The notes under the pieces were generated by a model. That model did no database searches and was not told the DNA's origin. It was given only the letters and a program-made list of their open reading frames with translations. A stretch of 37,872 bases of DNA, taken from positions 1 to 37,872 of the forward strand of contig NZ_CAJTMT010000030.1 of NCBI RefSeq assembly GCF_910577345.1, read 5' to 3'. Source of the DNA: an uncultured Duncaniella sp. Lineage in GTDB: Bacteria; Bacteroidota; Bacteroidia; Bacteroidales; Muribaculaceae. Positions 15,087-22,030 of this stretch are shown here, piece by piece; positions within the stretch are counted from its first letter, which is position 1, and every line of letters begins with the position of its first letter. The position numbers and the translations under genes are program-made.

Positions 15087-15118
15087 AAAAGAAAAGCGGG
15101 AGCCTTATCATTACTCGT
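15087..15118 (-). terminator. Intrinsic terminator or attenuator before the helicase gene
   Basis: On the minus strand GCGGGA, a 16-base loop, TCCCGC, then TTTTCTTTTT. It lies about 65 bases upstream of the helicase ATG and after the leader promoter, so read-through is needed to express the operon from that promoter. Confidence 0.65.
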
Positions 15119-15418
15119 CCCGCAACTCGTAGCCTTCGAACTTGCTTTAATCGCCAGAACGAGCAACTTCGACTCCACGCTGTTATATGCAAATACCCCA
15201 AACCCATTTCAAGCAAGTGCCTGAAATGAGCCCGGATAGGTATATACATACCCGTGGCGTCTATCGTTACTCTGTCCTTTAGCGATTGTTTGGAGTGTTC
15301 GAAGTTCCGAGTTGCCAAGAACAAAGCGTAGATATACGCTTTCTCAAAAATATAATAGATTTCCCGCGTGCCGTAGCGATAAACTCCTCTGAGCAACGCT
15401 CCCACAGCGTGGAAGTCT
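15087..15418 (-). ncRNA. Long leader RNA of the helicase-restriction operon
   Basis: On the minus strand a promoter (TTG 15451-15453, 19 bases, TAATTTTG 15424-15431) leads into about 330 nt of hairpin-rich sequence that ends in a terminator at about 15087-15118, before the helicase ATG. Hairpins include AAAGCGTA/TACGCTTT (15323-15342) and CATTTCA/TGAAATG. A CTCGT-containing stretch upstream could pair with GGGACGAG in the 5' arm of the terminator, which would allow attenuation. A reading frame crosses the region (181 codons, 15070-15615), but its upstream half overlaps the Mob membrane gene and its composition is poor, so I treat the segment as RNA. I believe similar leaders recur in Bacteroides mobile elements; that is from memory. 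Confidence 0.5.
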
Positions 15419-15423
15419 AAATG

Positions 15424-15453
15424 CAAAATTACGAAAATTTTTTGAGGGAACAA
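15424..15453 (-). promoter_or_regulatory. Promoter of the leader RNA
   Basis: Minus-strand TTG (15451-15453), 19-base spacer, TAATTTTG (15424-15431), inside the gap after the Mob membrane gene. Confidence 0.6.
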
Positions 15454-15520
15454 TCGAATGTGCTGAGAAACATGAAAGTGCGCCCCGACAAATGGGTCGG
15501 ATTTGTCGGGGCGTCCTCTA

Positions 15521-16306
15521 TCACCAGAATGATTTGGATTCGGGAGTCCAATTGTCTGAGGGGCGGAAGTAAGTGTGGGTGCGTTCAGCGTGCCTTTTAC
15601 GCTCCGCATTGACAACCATTCGTTTGATGCTGTCTTGTTCCTGTTGGGTGCCGACCATCATGGCTTCTTCGCGGAGCATCATATTCTGAATGCCCTCTTT
15701 ATCATAGCTGATACGCTCATAGCGATAGAGCCATTCCATTTTCTTGTACTTCTCATTGTCTGCGTGGACATTGAAGAAGCCAATCGAGAAACCGATTGCA
15801 GCGAGAATGAAGAATCCGACAACAAAGTACACCCACCGGGGGACTACCAGCCACCAATGGCCGTCGGACACGTGGCGCGACTCCCGTTCCAGACGGTCGG
15901 CGGCGTTGTTGAGTTTCCGGGTGCTGTCCGCGTAAATGTTGACAACGCCCTTTTGAATCATCTTCTCAACATTTTCGCCGAGCTCTTTCTTGATGTCTTC
16001 GGCAAAATTCTTGTAGAGAAGATTGGCTACACTCTCGCTTGAGGTTTCGATGATGTATCTTGGCGGCTCTTTGAGAGCAGTCTTGATTTCTTCAAATTTG
16101 GGAATAATACCCTCCTGCATGAAACCATCGACTTTTTCGCTGACTCCGTCAATGAGATTTTTGCTCATTGCGGTTAAGTCGTCGGCAGTGGCGCAGTTAA
16201 GTTGTATTTCCTTGATTTCCTCACAAGTGCCGGAGAGCGTTGCAAGTTCTTCGGCAACCTTCTCGATATGGTTATCAGAAGGATTTTGAATGGAATTTGT
16301 ACTCAC
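15521..16306 (-). CDS. Membrane mobilization-associated protein (third mob gene)
   Basis: A 261-residue protein with a helical, acidic N-terminal half (residues 10-145, including KEPPRYIIETSSESVANLLYKN), one membrane span at about 156-178 (PRWVYFVVGFFILAAIGFSIGFF) and a charged C-terminal tail with EAMMVGTQQEQDSIKRMVVNAERKRH. It starts 20 bases after the relaxase gene ends, so it belongs to the mobC-mobA operon. Bacteroides mobilizable elements often carry a third protein of this layout behind mobA. A link between relaxosome and the helper's coupling protein at the membrane is plausible. I cannot assign a named family. Confidence 0.75.
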   Translation of the reverse strand: MSTNSIQNPSDNHIEKVAEELATLSGTCEEIKEIQLNCATADDLTAMSKNLIDGVSEKVDGFMQEGIIPKFEEIKTALKEPPRYIIETSSESVANLLYKNFAEDIKKELGENVEKMIQKGVVNIYADSTRKLNNAADRLERESRHVSDGHWWLVVPRWVYFVVGFFILAAIGFSIGFFNVHADNEKYKKMEWLYRYERISYDKEGIQNMMLREEAMMVGTQQEQDSIKRMVVNAERKRHAERTHTYFRPSDNWTPESKSFW

Positions 16307-16326
16307 TGTAAAAAAGATATTTATTG

Positions 16327-17319
16327 TTAAAGTTTAGGTCCTTTTCTCTTGGGCTTTTTATTCAGGCGTCGCATCTTTCGTGCGAAGTCCTCTTCTTCGG
16401 GATTGACTGATGGTCCGAGTTGGAACAAGTCGCCGACAGCACCTCCGATGGATTCGCCAATGTCGAGTGCGGCATCCATGACTTTTTCGGCTACACTTGG
16501 CTCCTGTTTCTCCACCATTGGAGGCATTTTCGGAGTGGCGACCGATCCCGGCGATGGCGACTGCGATTGTCCGTTTTTATTCTCATTGAGAATCCGGTCG
16601 ATGTTGACGAAAGAGAATTTTCTCCCTTTGGCAACCTCCGAAGCCTTGAACTTATGCTTGTCTTTTACGAAAGAAAGCCCCTCGACAATGGTAGTGCCGC
16701 GACGATATTTCTTTCGGAGCGAAACGCCGCTTTTGGCGAGTTCACGTTGAAATGTAGTCCAGTCTTTAGCAACTTTCAGTGCATCACGGACGGCGATATA
16801 CACTTCTTGTTTGGCTCGGTCACGACCTTTGAGACGGTTGGTTTTCACCTTGTCGCGGCCTTTGCCAAAGGTCAAACCGTACTTCAATTTCAGTTCCTTG
16901 CAGATGTCATTGCTGCGGAAATATTCCCAGCTGTCGCTCACGCATTTGCCGTCATTGTCCACTCGGTTGAATACGATGTGGCAATGAGGATGCTCCTTGT
17001 CAAGGTGTCGGGCGATGATAAACTGGGTGTTCTTTATGCCCATCCGCTCTATATATTCGAGTGCGAACTTGACCATTTTCTCATCGGTGAGAATTGCTGA
17101 ATCCTCAGGAGAATAGGACAATGAGATGTGGCCTACCCAATGTTGAACACGCTGGTTGAGGTGTCGTTGACACTCAAAACCGTTGATAATATCCTGCGGA
17201 GTATCGCTCAAAACGCCTTCTGCATACAGCAGCCGAGCCTCTTTGCCGGGTTCATCCACGGCGAGCGCATAGCGGACGCATCCGCCAAAATCGCTCCCTT
17301 TAGTTATGCTTCCAATCAT
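16327..17319 (-). CDS. mobA: MobA-type relaxase
   Basis: The relaxase nicks one strand at oriT, stays bound to the 5' end through a tyrosine and pilots the strand into the recipient. The N-terminal segment MIGSITKGSDFGGCVRYALA fits the Bacteroidetes relaxase/mobilization nuclease family, with Y17 the likely nucleophile. The metal-binding motif III is IIARHLDKEHPHCHIVFNRVD (H105, H110, H112, H114). The length (330 aa) fits the short Bacteroides Mob relaxases. Its start overlaps the end of mobC by 20 bases, so the two are translationally coupled. The C-terminal part is basic (RRLNKKPKRKGPKL). All motif residues are intact. Confidence 0.93.
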   Translation of the reverse strand: MIGSITKGSDFGGCVRYALAVDEPGKEARLLYAEGVLSDTPQDIINGFECQRHLNQRVQHWVGHISLSYSPEDSAILTDEKMVKFALEYIERMGIKNTQFIIARHLDKEHPHCHIVFNRVDNDGKCVSDSWEYFRSNDICKELKLKYGLTFGKGRDKVKTNRLKGRDRAKQEVYIAVRDALKVAKDWTTFQRELAKSGVSLRKKYRRGTTIVEGLSFVKDKHKFKASEVAKGRKFSFVNIDRILNENKNGQSQSPSPGSVATPKMPPMVEKQEPSVAEKVMDAALDIGESIGGAVGDLFQLGPSVNPEEEDFARKMRRLNKKPKRKGPKL

Positions 17320-17668
17320 TTGACAAGTTGTTGTAAAGGGTTTTCAATTCCTTGCTGCGGGCTTGTACTTCCCAGCTTACGAGCTTGAAGTCTTTGGTTG
17401 TGTTGGCAACAGTGGCAAGCTGATTCAGGTTGTTGCTCATGCTACCGATCTGACGAAGTATCGCCATATCTTCGGGCGTGGCGAGTGCTGTTATCTTGGC
17501 GTTGAGCAGTGCCCGTCGCCAAAAGTCGGAGAGTTTTCTGCCGGCTTTGCGGCAATTTTCAACTACCTGCTGATACTCTTCTTCTGTAAGCCGGACGCTC
17601 ACAACCCGGAGTTTCTTGGACTTATTTTGCGCATCCGTGGATGCGACTTTTCTCTTGGTAAATGTCAT
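17300..17668 (-). CDS. mobC: MobC relaxosome accessory protein
   Basis: A small DNA-binding protein of 122 residues that helps the relaxase open oriT. It has the MobC pattern: a basic N-terminus (MTFTKRKVASTDAQNKSKKL), a ribbon-helix-helix-like RVVSVRLTEEEYQQVVENCRKAGRKLSDFWRRALL, then the family hallmark ILRQIGSMSNNLNQLATVANT. An ATG 22 codons upstream (17734) exists, but the added residues would come from the oriT-like region and look non-coding, so I choose 17668. The gene overlaps mobA by 20 bases. Confidence 0.9.
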   Translation of the reverse strand: MTFTKRKVASTDAQNKSKKLRVVSVRLTEEEYQQVVENCRKAGRKLSDFWRRALLNAKITALATPEDMAILRQIGSMSNNLNQLATVANTTKDFKLVSWEVQARSKELKTLYNNLSNDWKHN

Positions 17669-17880
17669 ATACGAATTCAGTTTAGAGGTCGAAAAATAAT
17701 ATTGACTGTGACCATCGGGAGCGTAGTTGCCCACCCGGTAACGGAGGGTGCAAGGTCGGCAAAAGTTTACGTTGCCACTACCTTGCTACCCTCCAAAACC
17801 TATCGGCCTTTCCGGGTTACGCTTCGCGGATGGCTACGCCATTTTGACTATAGTCGCTATGGCGATTAAAGCGACTTACC
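17669..17880. other. Candidate origin of transfer (oriT)
   Basis: A roughly 200-bp hairpin-rich gap directly upstream of mobC, the usual oriT place. GGAGGGTGCAAGGT (17743-17756) pairs with ACCTTGCTACCCTCC (17780-17794) apart from one extra base. Inside it GGCAA pairs with TTGCC. A second set follows: CGCCAT with ATGGCG, and AGTCGC (17852-17857) with GCGACT (17871-17876), which reaches over the stop codon of the DUF3408 gene. The nick position cannot be read from the sequence. Confidence 0.6.
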
Positions 17881-18297
17881 GAGTTGTGAATACCTGCCGT
17901 CGTAGATGTCGGCGTATGCCTCCAAGTGGTCGATGATGATGTGCTCGACAAGGCTCCCGACAGTATAGCCGCGACCTCCGAAGTGTCGGGCAATACGCTC
18001 GATGCGGTCAAACGTGTCATTGCTGATTGACACCTGATGCTTTGTTTTCGGAGTAAGCTTAATCGGAGTAAAGAACTCCTTACGGTAATCTTCGATGTTC
18101 GACCTGCGCTGTTTGGCTTTGGTGCGTGACGGCTTAGGTTGAGCGGTCACAATCTGTTCAGCGGTTGGCTGAACTTCGGGAAACATTGAGTTCTCCATAG
18201 TGTCAGAGGAATTTGAGTTGTTTGTAACTTGGAGTAATTGTGGTGCATCAGTCATCTTGGATGACTCGATAGCGGAAGATTTAGCGTTTGTTGCCAT
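17866..18297 (-). CDS. DUF3408 family protein
   Basis: A 143-residue protein with a low-complexity, Ser/Pro/Gln-rich first half and a conserved C-terminal domain: YRKEFFTPIKLTPKTKHQVSISNDTFDRIERIARHFGGRGYTVGSLVEHIIIDHLEAY. This is the DUF3408 signature of Bacteroidetes conjugative and mobilizable elements. The domain looks like a ribbon-helix-helix fold ('VSISxxTFDRIxRI... GGRGYTVGSLVEHII'), so DNA binding at oriT or partition-like control is likely. It lies between primase (10 bases upstream) and the oriT candidate. Confidence 0.82.
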   Translation of the reverse strand: MATNAKSSAIESSKMTDAPQLLQVTNNSNSSDTMENSMFPEVQPTAEQIVTAQPKPSRTKAKQRRSNIEDYRKEFFTPIKLTPKTKHQVSISNDTFDRIERIARHFGGRGYTVGSLVEHIIIDHLEAYADIYDGRYSQLGKSL

Positions 18298-18307
18298 AAT
18301 CAGAAGT

Positions 18308-19186
18308 TTATATTTGTTGAGAAATTAAGTTGATTGTGTTCGCTGACTGAATCAGAAATTCATTTAGGTCGTTGAACTGAGTGTAAAGAGTGGAGCAGTC
18401 AATCACATTATCGGACTCAGCAGATATTACGGCAAATGCGGATTTACCTGCATTATCGTTATCAAGGTAGCAATTGATTGTGTTGTAATCACGGAGATAT
18501 TTGATAGCTTTGCCAACATTGCTGACCGAGTTGAGTATGATTGCATCCATGCCTTGGATTATGCCGAGTGTGAGAGCCGACAGATAGTCTATGAACCCCT
18601 CGAACACGGCAACATCTGTTGACGGACCATCACGGATGCGTCGCAGACTGATGTCTTTGGGAGCGATGCAACCTTTGAAATACTTGTTGCGCGTCTCGTA
18701 CCCGCTACTCTCATTTGCGAAGCCAACGGCATAATACCGTTTGCCACGGCAACTGTAATGTATCTGTTTGCAGTGTTCGGCTGCAATCTGTGCCGGGATA
18801 CCACGCTCTTGGAGATAAGCGACAAGTACGTGGTGTCGCAATGGCACGACCTCAGTGTCTGTGAAACTCGGTGCAGAGTGTCGCTGAGGAGAAAAGGAAG
18901 CGACTGTATGCGATGATGGCACTGAAACACATCGGGCGATGCAATCCATCAGATAGCGCAGGTCGTTGGAATGATAGAGTTCGGCTGCAAGGTCGATGAT
19001 GTTGCCCCCTTTGCCAATACCGAAATCATACCAACAGTTGATGTCGGTCTGCACCTTGAATGATGCCGTATGTTCCTGTCGCAACGGCGACTTATACCAC
19101 AGCCGATTGCCTTGTGTTTTAACCGGGTAGTGTCCGAGTTGAGACAAGAAGGTGGCTAAAGGGATTGATTTTATCTCTTTCAACAT
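18308..19186 (-). CDS. Toprim-type primase of the element
   Basis: A 292-residue protein with an N-terminal DnaG-like head (LWYKSPLRQEHTASFKVQTDINCWYDFGIGKGGNIIDLA), where the usual zinc-binding cysteines and histidines are mostly lost, and a Toprim fold with VAVFEGFIDYLSAL (E196) and NCYLDNDNAGKSA (D242, D244). It would prime replication of the excised or transferred element. It lies upstream of DUF3408 and downstream of the RepA-like ATPase, the usual order of Bacteroides IME replication modules. The degenerate zinc finger is common in these plasmid-type primases. Confidence 0.85.
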   Translation of the reverse strand: MLKEIKSIPLATFLSQLGHYPVKTQGNRLWYKSPLRQEHTASFKVQTDINCWYDFGIGKGGNIIDLAAELYHSNDLRYLMDCIARCVSVPSSHTVASFSPQRHSAPSFTDTEVVPLRHHVLVAYLQERGIPAQIAAEHCKQIHYSCRGKRYYAVGFANESSGYETRNKYFKGCIAPKDISLRRIRDGPSTDVAVFEGFIDYLSALTLGIIQGMDAIILNSVSNVGKAIKYLRDYNTINCYLDNDNAGKSAFAVISAESDNVIDCSTLYTQFNDLNEFLIQSANTINLISQQI

Positions 19187-19214
19187 GGGTCTAAAATGTT
19201 TTGTGGATTACTGG

Positions 19215-19265
19215 TTTTTGGTTTGAGTTCTATTATATATGCCATTTGCTAAACCAAACCAAAAA
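19215..19265. other. Inverted repeat between ATPase and primase genes
   Basis: TTTTTGGTTTG (19215-19225) and CAAACCAAAAA (19255-19265) are exact inverses in the 88-base gap. It may fold in the mRNA after the ATPase gene. Confidence 0.5.
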
Positions 19266-19274
19266 TGGTGTTTC

Positions 19275-20318
19275 TCAAAAGTAGAAATCCGGATGATAGT
19301 GGTACTGACGGTTGGCATACTCAATCATATTCTTGTTGTCAAGAAAAGATTTGAGCGACTTTACTTTATTATTCGCGTAGCTGTGGCCACACGCGGCATA
19401 TCCTCTTTTCAACGCAGCTTCAAACTCTCGGCATCCTTTGACGGGCCCGTCTGCGAACACTATCGCCAATGCCTCACGGTGTTGCTCATCCGTCAGCTCT
19501 TTATATGGGAATGGGTCTGATTTCTTTTTGCCCGGCTCGGTGAATACATATCCGCTTGCTATCTCCGGCAGACCGTAGTCATTGATTCGGAAAGCGAATG
19601 GGTCGAACTCAGCGGCTCGTATCATAGCCGCTGACACCTCCGACACGGTTTCATCCGTCTTGCTGCGGCTTATTTGCAATATTGTTTCAGCCTTGTTGTT
19701 CAGCTCCGTACCAACGTGACCACGGGCATTGTCGTCGCTCTTGTTGAGATGCAGGACGGTGTGAATATGAATCTGGAATTTATCAGTCCACTCCATCAGT
19801 TTGCCTATAAGGTCGGTTGACTCCTTGGCGCAGTTGATGTCATACATCAGGTCGCGGACACCGTCTATCACCACCAATCCCACGTTGGGCGTGTTGATTA
19901 TCGCCTGTTCAATCACTTCAAGGCGCATCACGGGAGTAAGTTGACGCAAGGCAGCGAATTTAAGATTGTCGGGGTGAACATCGGTCGGGAGTTTGGCAAG
20001 ACGCAGGGCGCGTTCCATCACCTTCTGACAGTGGTAATGGCTTTGCTCGGTGTCGAAGTAGAGGATGGTGCGCTTATCATCCGGGAACTCCGCAGTATAG
20101 CCTAAGACCTTACCATTGACCAGCGATGCCGCGACAATGGCTGCCACGTTGAAAGTCTTTTTGCTTTTAGCCTTACCGGTGGAAGCCGAAAAGTTGCCGA
20201 GCGTACCGATAACGCTGCCGTTGGCATACAGCACCTCTGGCGCGACCTGGATTTTATCGGTTATACGGAGCTGTTTTTCCTCCCACAGTTTGAGGATGTC
20301 GTTTTTCACTTCCTGCAT
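19275..20318 (-). CDS. RepA-like AAA ATPase of the element
   Basis: A 347-residue RecA/RepA-fold ATPase (AAA_25 type), likely the replicative helicase or initiator partner of the primase. The P-loop region is STGKAKSKKTFNVAAI (residues 46-61), where the normal Gly before Lys-Thr is Lys. Walker B is NVGLVVIDGVRDLMYD (145-160), and the sensor segment is IHTVLHLNKSDDNARGHVGTELNNKAETILQI. The C-terminal winged-helix-like part ends NRQYHYHPDFYF. Its start overlaps the end of the DUF3853 gene by 13 bases. This gene with DUF3853 and primase forms the replication module. Confidence 0.85.
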   Translation of the reverse strand: MQEVKNDILKLWEEKQLRITDKIQVAPEVLYANGSVIGTLGNFSASTGKAKSKKTFNVAAIVAASLVNGKVLGYTAEFPDDKRTILYFDTEQSHYHCQKVMERALRLAKLPTDVHPDNLKFAALRQLTPVMRLEVIEQAIINTPNVGLVVIDGVRDLMYDINCAKESTDLIGKLMEWTDKFQIHIHTVLHLNKSDDNARGHVGTELNNKAETILQISRSKTDETVSEVSAAMIRAAEFDPFAFRINDYGLPEIASGYVFTEPGKKKSDPFPYKELTDEQHREALAIVFADGPVKGCREFEAALKRGYAACGHSYANNKVKSLKSFLDNKNMIEYANRQYHYHPDFYF

Positions 20319-20647
20319 CTGCGTCCTCCCTTCTTCTTCTCGTTGTCCTCCTTGACAAGTGCAAGAGCCTTCTGACGGTCAACCACGATTGTACGACCGG
20401 ATTGTATAATCGCTTCGTCAATCACTCCCGACCGCTTTATACGCTGCGCGGTGGGCTTGCTGCATCCGAAAATATCACAGATGCCGGAAATACCATAGGC
20501 GTACTTCTTGCTATCCGATACATCGGTGACAGTGGCTGTAGCAAGCTGCGTTTCCTGTCGGGTGGCATACGCTGCCGACATAAGGGTTAGAAACTGTGCC
20601 CCTGTCATAAGGCCCAGAGGCAGACCTAAAATACTTGAAAGTTCCAT
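20306..20647 (-). CDS. DUF3853 family HTH protein
   Basis: A 113-residue protein from the ATG at 20645-20647 (MELSSILGLPLGLMTGAQF). The core KYAYGISGICDIFGCSKPTAQRIKRSGVIDEAIIQSGRTIVVDRQKALAL is the DUF3853 pattern, a MerR/excisionase-like winged HTH found in Bacteroides mobile elements. A longer frame from 20731 exists, but its first 28 residues run through the promoter region. It may act as a replication regulator or excision factor. Its 3' end overlaps the ATPase gene. A promoter with -7 at 20729-20736 precedes it. Confidence 0.82.
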   Translation of the reverse strand: MELSSILGLPLGLMTGAQFLTLMSAAYATRQETQLATATVTDVSDSKKYAYGISGICDIFGCSKPTAQRIKRSGVIDEAIIQSGRTIVVDRQKALALVKEDNEKKKGGRRCRK

Positions 20648-20728
20648 AGGCAATATGGGTTTAATTTGACAAATCTCGCGTTGGGATTGCCTCCCTCTAC
20701 AAGAGCCGGGAATCGTTCCTCGACAATG

Positions 20729-20760
20729 CAAAATTACTAGCCGTTTCGAGTGGAGTCCAA
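20729..20760 (-). promoter_or_regulatory. Promoter of the replication and mobilization genes
   Basis: Minus-strand TTG (20758-20760), 21-base spacer, TAATTTTG (20729-20736); about 80 nt leader before DUF3853. Confidence 0.6.
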
Positions 20761-20890
20761 GTGGTAAAAATTAGGGAAATGAAGAAATTTTGATAAAAAA
20801 TTTAATGTTGATTATTAGATTGTTATGTAGTAAAATCGTGGGTGGTATCGAATGATATACAGTGGTAAATCAGTGGTAGCGGAATACCAC
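20761..20890. repeat. GTGGTA repeats, candidate iterons or regulator sites
   Basis: In a 360-bp gene-free region GTGGTA occurs at 20761, 20842, 20862 and 20873, with its inverse TACCAC at 20885-20890. The last two direct copies are 11 bases apart, one helical turn. The area is AT-rich and lies just upstream of the replication genes. It may be an origin, or sites for DUF3853. Confidence 0.45.
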
Positions 20891-20937
20891 CTATTTCTGA
20901 TTTTGGATGATTTTTGTGATTTGGGGCTGCATGAAAC

Positions 20938-20964
20938 GAAAAAAGCCCTGCCGAAGCAGAGCCT
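20938..20964 (-). terminator. Intrinsic terminator after the ORF6N gene
   Basis: On the minus strand GGCTCTGC-TTCG-GCAGGGCT then TTTTTT; stable UUCG tetraloop. It closes transcription of the gene ending at 21006. Confidence 0.85.
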
Positions 20965-21005
20965 TTATAGGTTTTTATCAGTGTAACGTCGAAATAGAGT
21001 TACAG

Positions 21006-21947
21006 CTACCTAATTTTAGATAAGATATCATCAGGATTTTGGTGCATTTGGCTGAAGGCGACTATTTTCTTACCAAGGTCTTTGATTGATCCTCCAATGA
21101 AATAGATAGTATCGTCTATTATAAGAAAACGGTCGTGTACGTTTGAGCAATGATGAACTGTGATTGCCGGGTACTGGGCATTATGCCTACGCAAATCATT
21201 CTCTATATGGGAATGTCTTGGGTCTGTATAAATTGTTGCAGTTACTTCATCGGCTCTCTTGTCAAGAACTTTTAGAATCCTATCATCTACATAATTGTCA
21301 ATAAGAATGATTCTTGTCTTGGCCTTACGCACCAAATCAGAGATTAGAGTATATGCATCGAAAATCTGACCGTCAAAGAAGAATCCCTCAATTGGTTCAG
21401 CTTCTTTATTATCAAGACGAGTCAGCACCTCGTCAATCCTCTTGTCCGTTTCGGAGATATGACGGTGCAAAAGAAGATGATTGTGCTCTAATGTTTCCAA
21501 CCGTTGAAACACATGCGCATTTGTCTGCAAGAAGCTTCGCATGGCAATAAATGCCCTCATAATGCGAATATTGATCTCGATAGCTTGCTCAGACCTTAAT
21601 ACGCTGCTAAGCATGGCAACTCCTTGTTCGGTAAAAGCATACGGTTTGTAACGGGTACCACCGTGACCGTTGCCGGAACTTGAGGTGCAATTTTTGCACC
21701 TCAAGTTATCGAGTTCCTCAAGAGAAAGCTCTATCATAAAATCTGCCGGGAACCGAGATATATTGGATTTCACGGCTCTTTTGAGGTATTTGGTCTCAAC
21801 TCCATACAGGCGAGCTAAGTCGCTATCGAGCATTACCTGTTGTCCTCTGATGACGTATATCAAATTTTCAATTGGCATTAAAGCCGAACCTACATTTGCA
21901 TTTACGTCTGAGGCCTTTATTATATTTTTGTCTGTTTTATCTTCCAT
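21006..21947 (-). CDS. ORF6N protein with C-terminal PLD-like domain
   Basis: A 313-residue protein in two parts. The N-terminal ORF6N DNA-binding domain (about residues 25-135) shows IENLIYVIRGQQVMLDSDLARLYGVETKYLKRAVKSN, FPADFMIEL and YAFTEQGVAMLSSVLRSEQAIEINIRIMRAF. A coiled linker follows. The C-terminal domain (about 195-313) shows GQIFDAYTLISDLVRKAKTRIILIDNYVDD and NVHDRFLIIDDTIYFIGGSIKDLGKKIVAFS, a PLD-like fold with a single His-Asp and no HxK repeat. The same domain is in the RhuM protein at 24821. The gene lies just downstream of the 394-aa gene and has its own promoter-like -7 site (21969-21976). A perfect hairpin sequence lies in its coding region at 21677-21707. The role may be regulation or phage response; uncertain. 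Confidence 0.85.
   Translation of the reverse strand: MEDKTDKNIIKASDVNANVGSALMPIENLIYVIRGQQVMLDSDLARLYGVETKYLKRAVKSNISRFPADFMIELSLEELDNLRCKNCTSSSGNGHGGTRYKPYAFTEQGVAMLSSVLRSEQAIEINIRIMRAFIAMRSFLQTNAHVFQRLETLEHNHLLLHRHISETDKRIDEVLTRLDNKEAEPIEGFFFDGQIFDAYTLISDLVRKAKTRIILIDNYVDDRILKVLDKRADEVTATIYTDPRHSHIENDLRRHNAQYPAITVHHCSNVHDRFLIIDDTIYFIGGSIKDLGKKIVAFSQMHQNPDDILSKIR
21677..21707. repeat. Perfect 14-bp inverted repeat inside the ORF6N gene
   Basis: AACTTGAGGTGCAA (21677-21690), 3-base loop, TTGCACCTCAAGTT (21694-21707). It codes LRCKNCTSS, at the variable spot of the ORF6N domain. Confidence 0.95.
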
Positions 21948-21980
21948 CTGCCAGTGTTATTGTGATTGCAAAATTACGAA

Positions 21981-22025
21981 AAATAATCGGTATTTCAGCC
22001 GATTACGCTGCGATACCGATTATAG
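21981..22025 (-). terminator. Terminator-like hairpin after the 394-aa gene
   Basis: On the minus strand AATCGGTAT ... ATACCGATT followed by ATTTTT. It separates the 394-aa gene from ORF6N. A related sequence occurs upstream of rhuM (25811-25850). Confidence 0.5.
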
Positions 22026-22030
22026 TTTTA

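Noticed and set aside
15070..15615. 181-aa reading frame on the minus strand
   Set aside because: Its first part overlaps the end of the Mob membrane gene, it crosses a promoter and a terminator, and its composition (long runs of His, Arg and aromatic residues) is not protein-like. The hairpins explain the region better.
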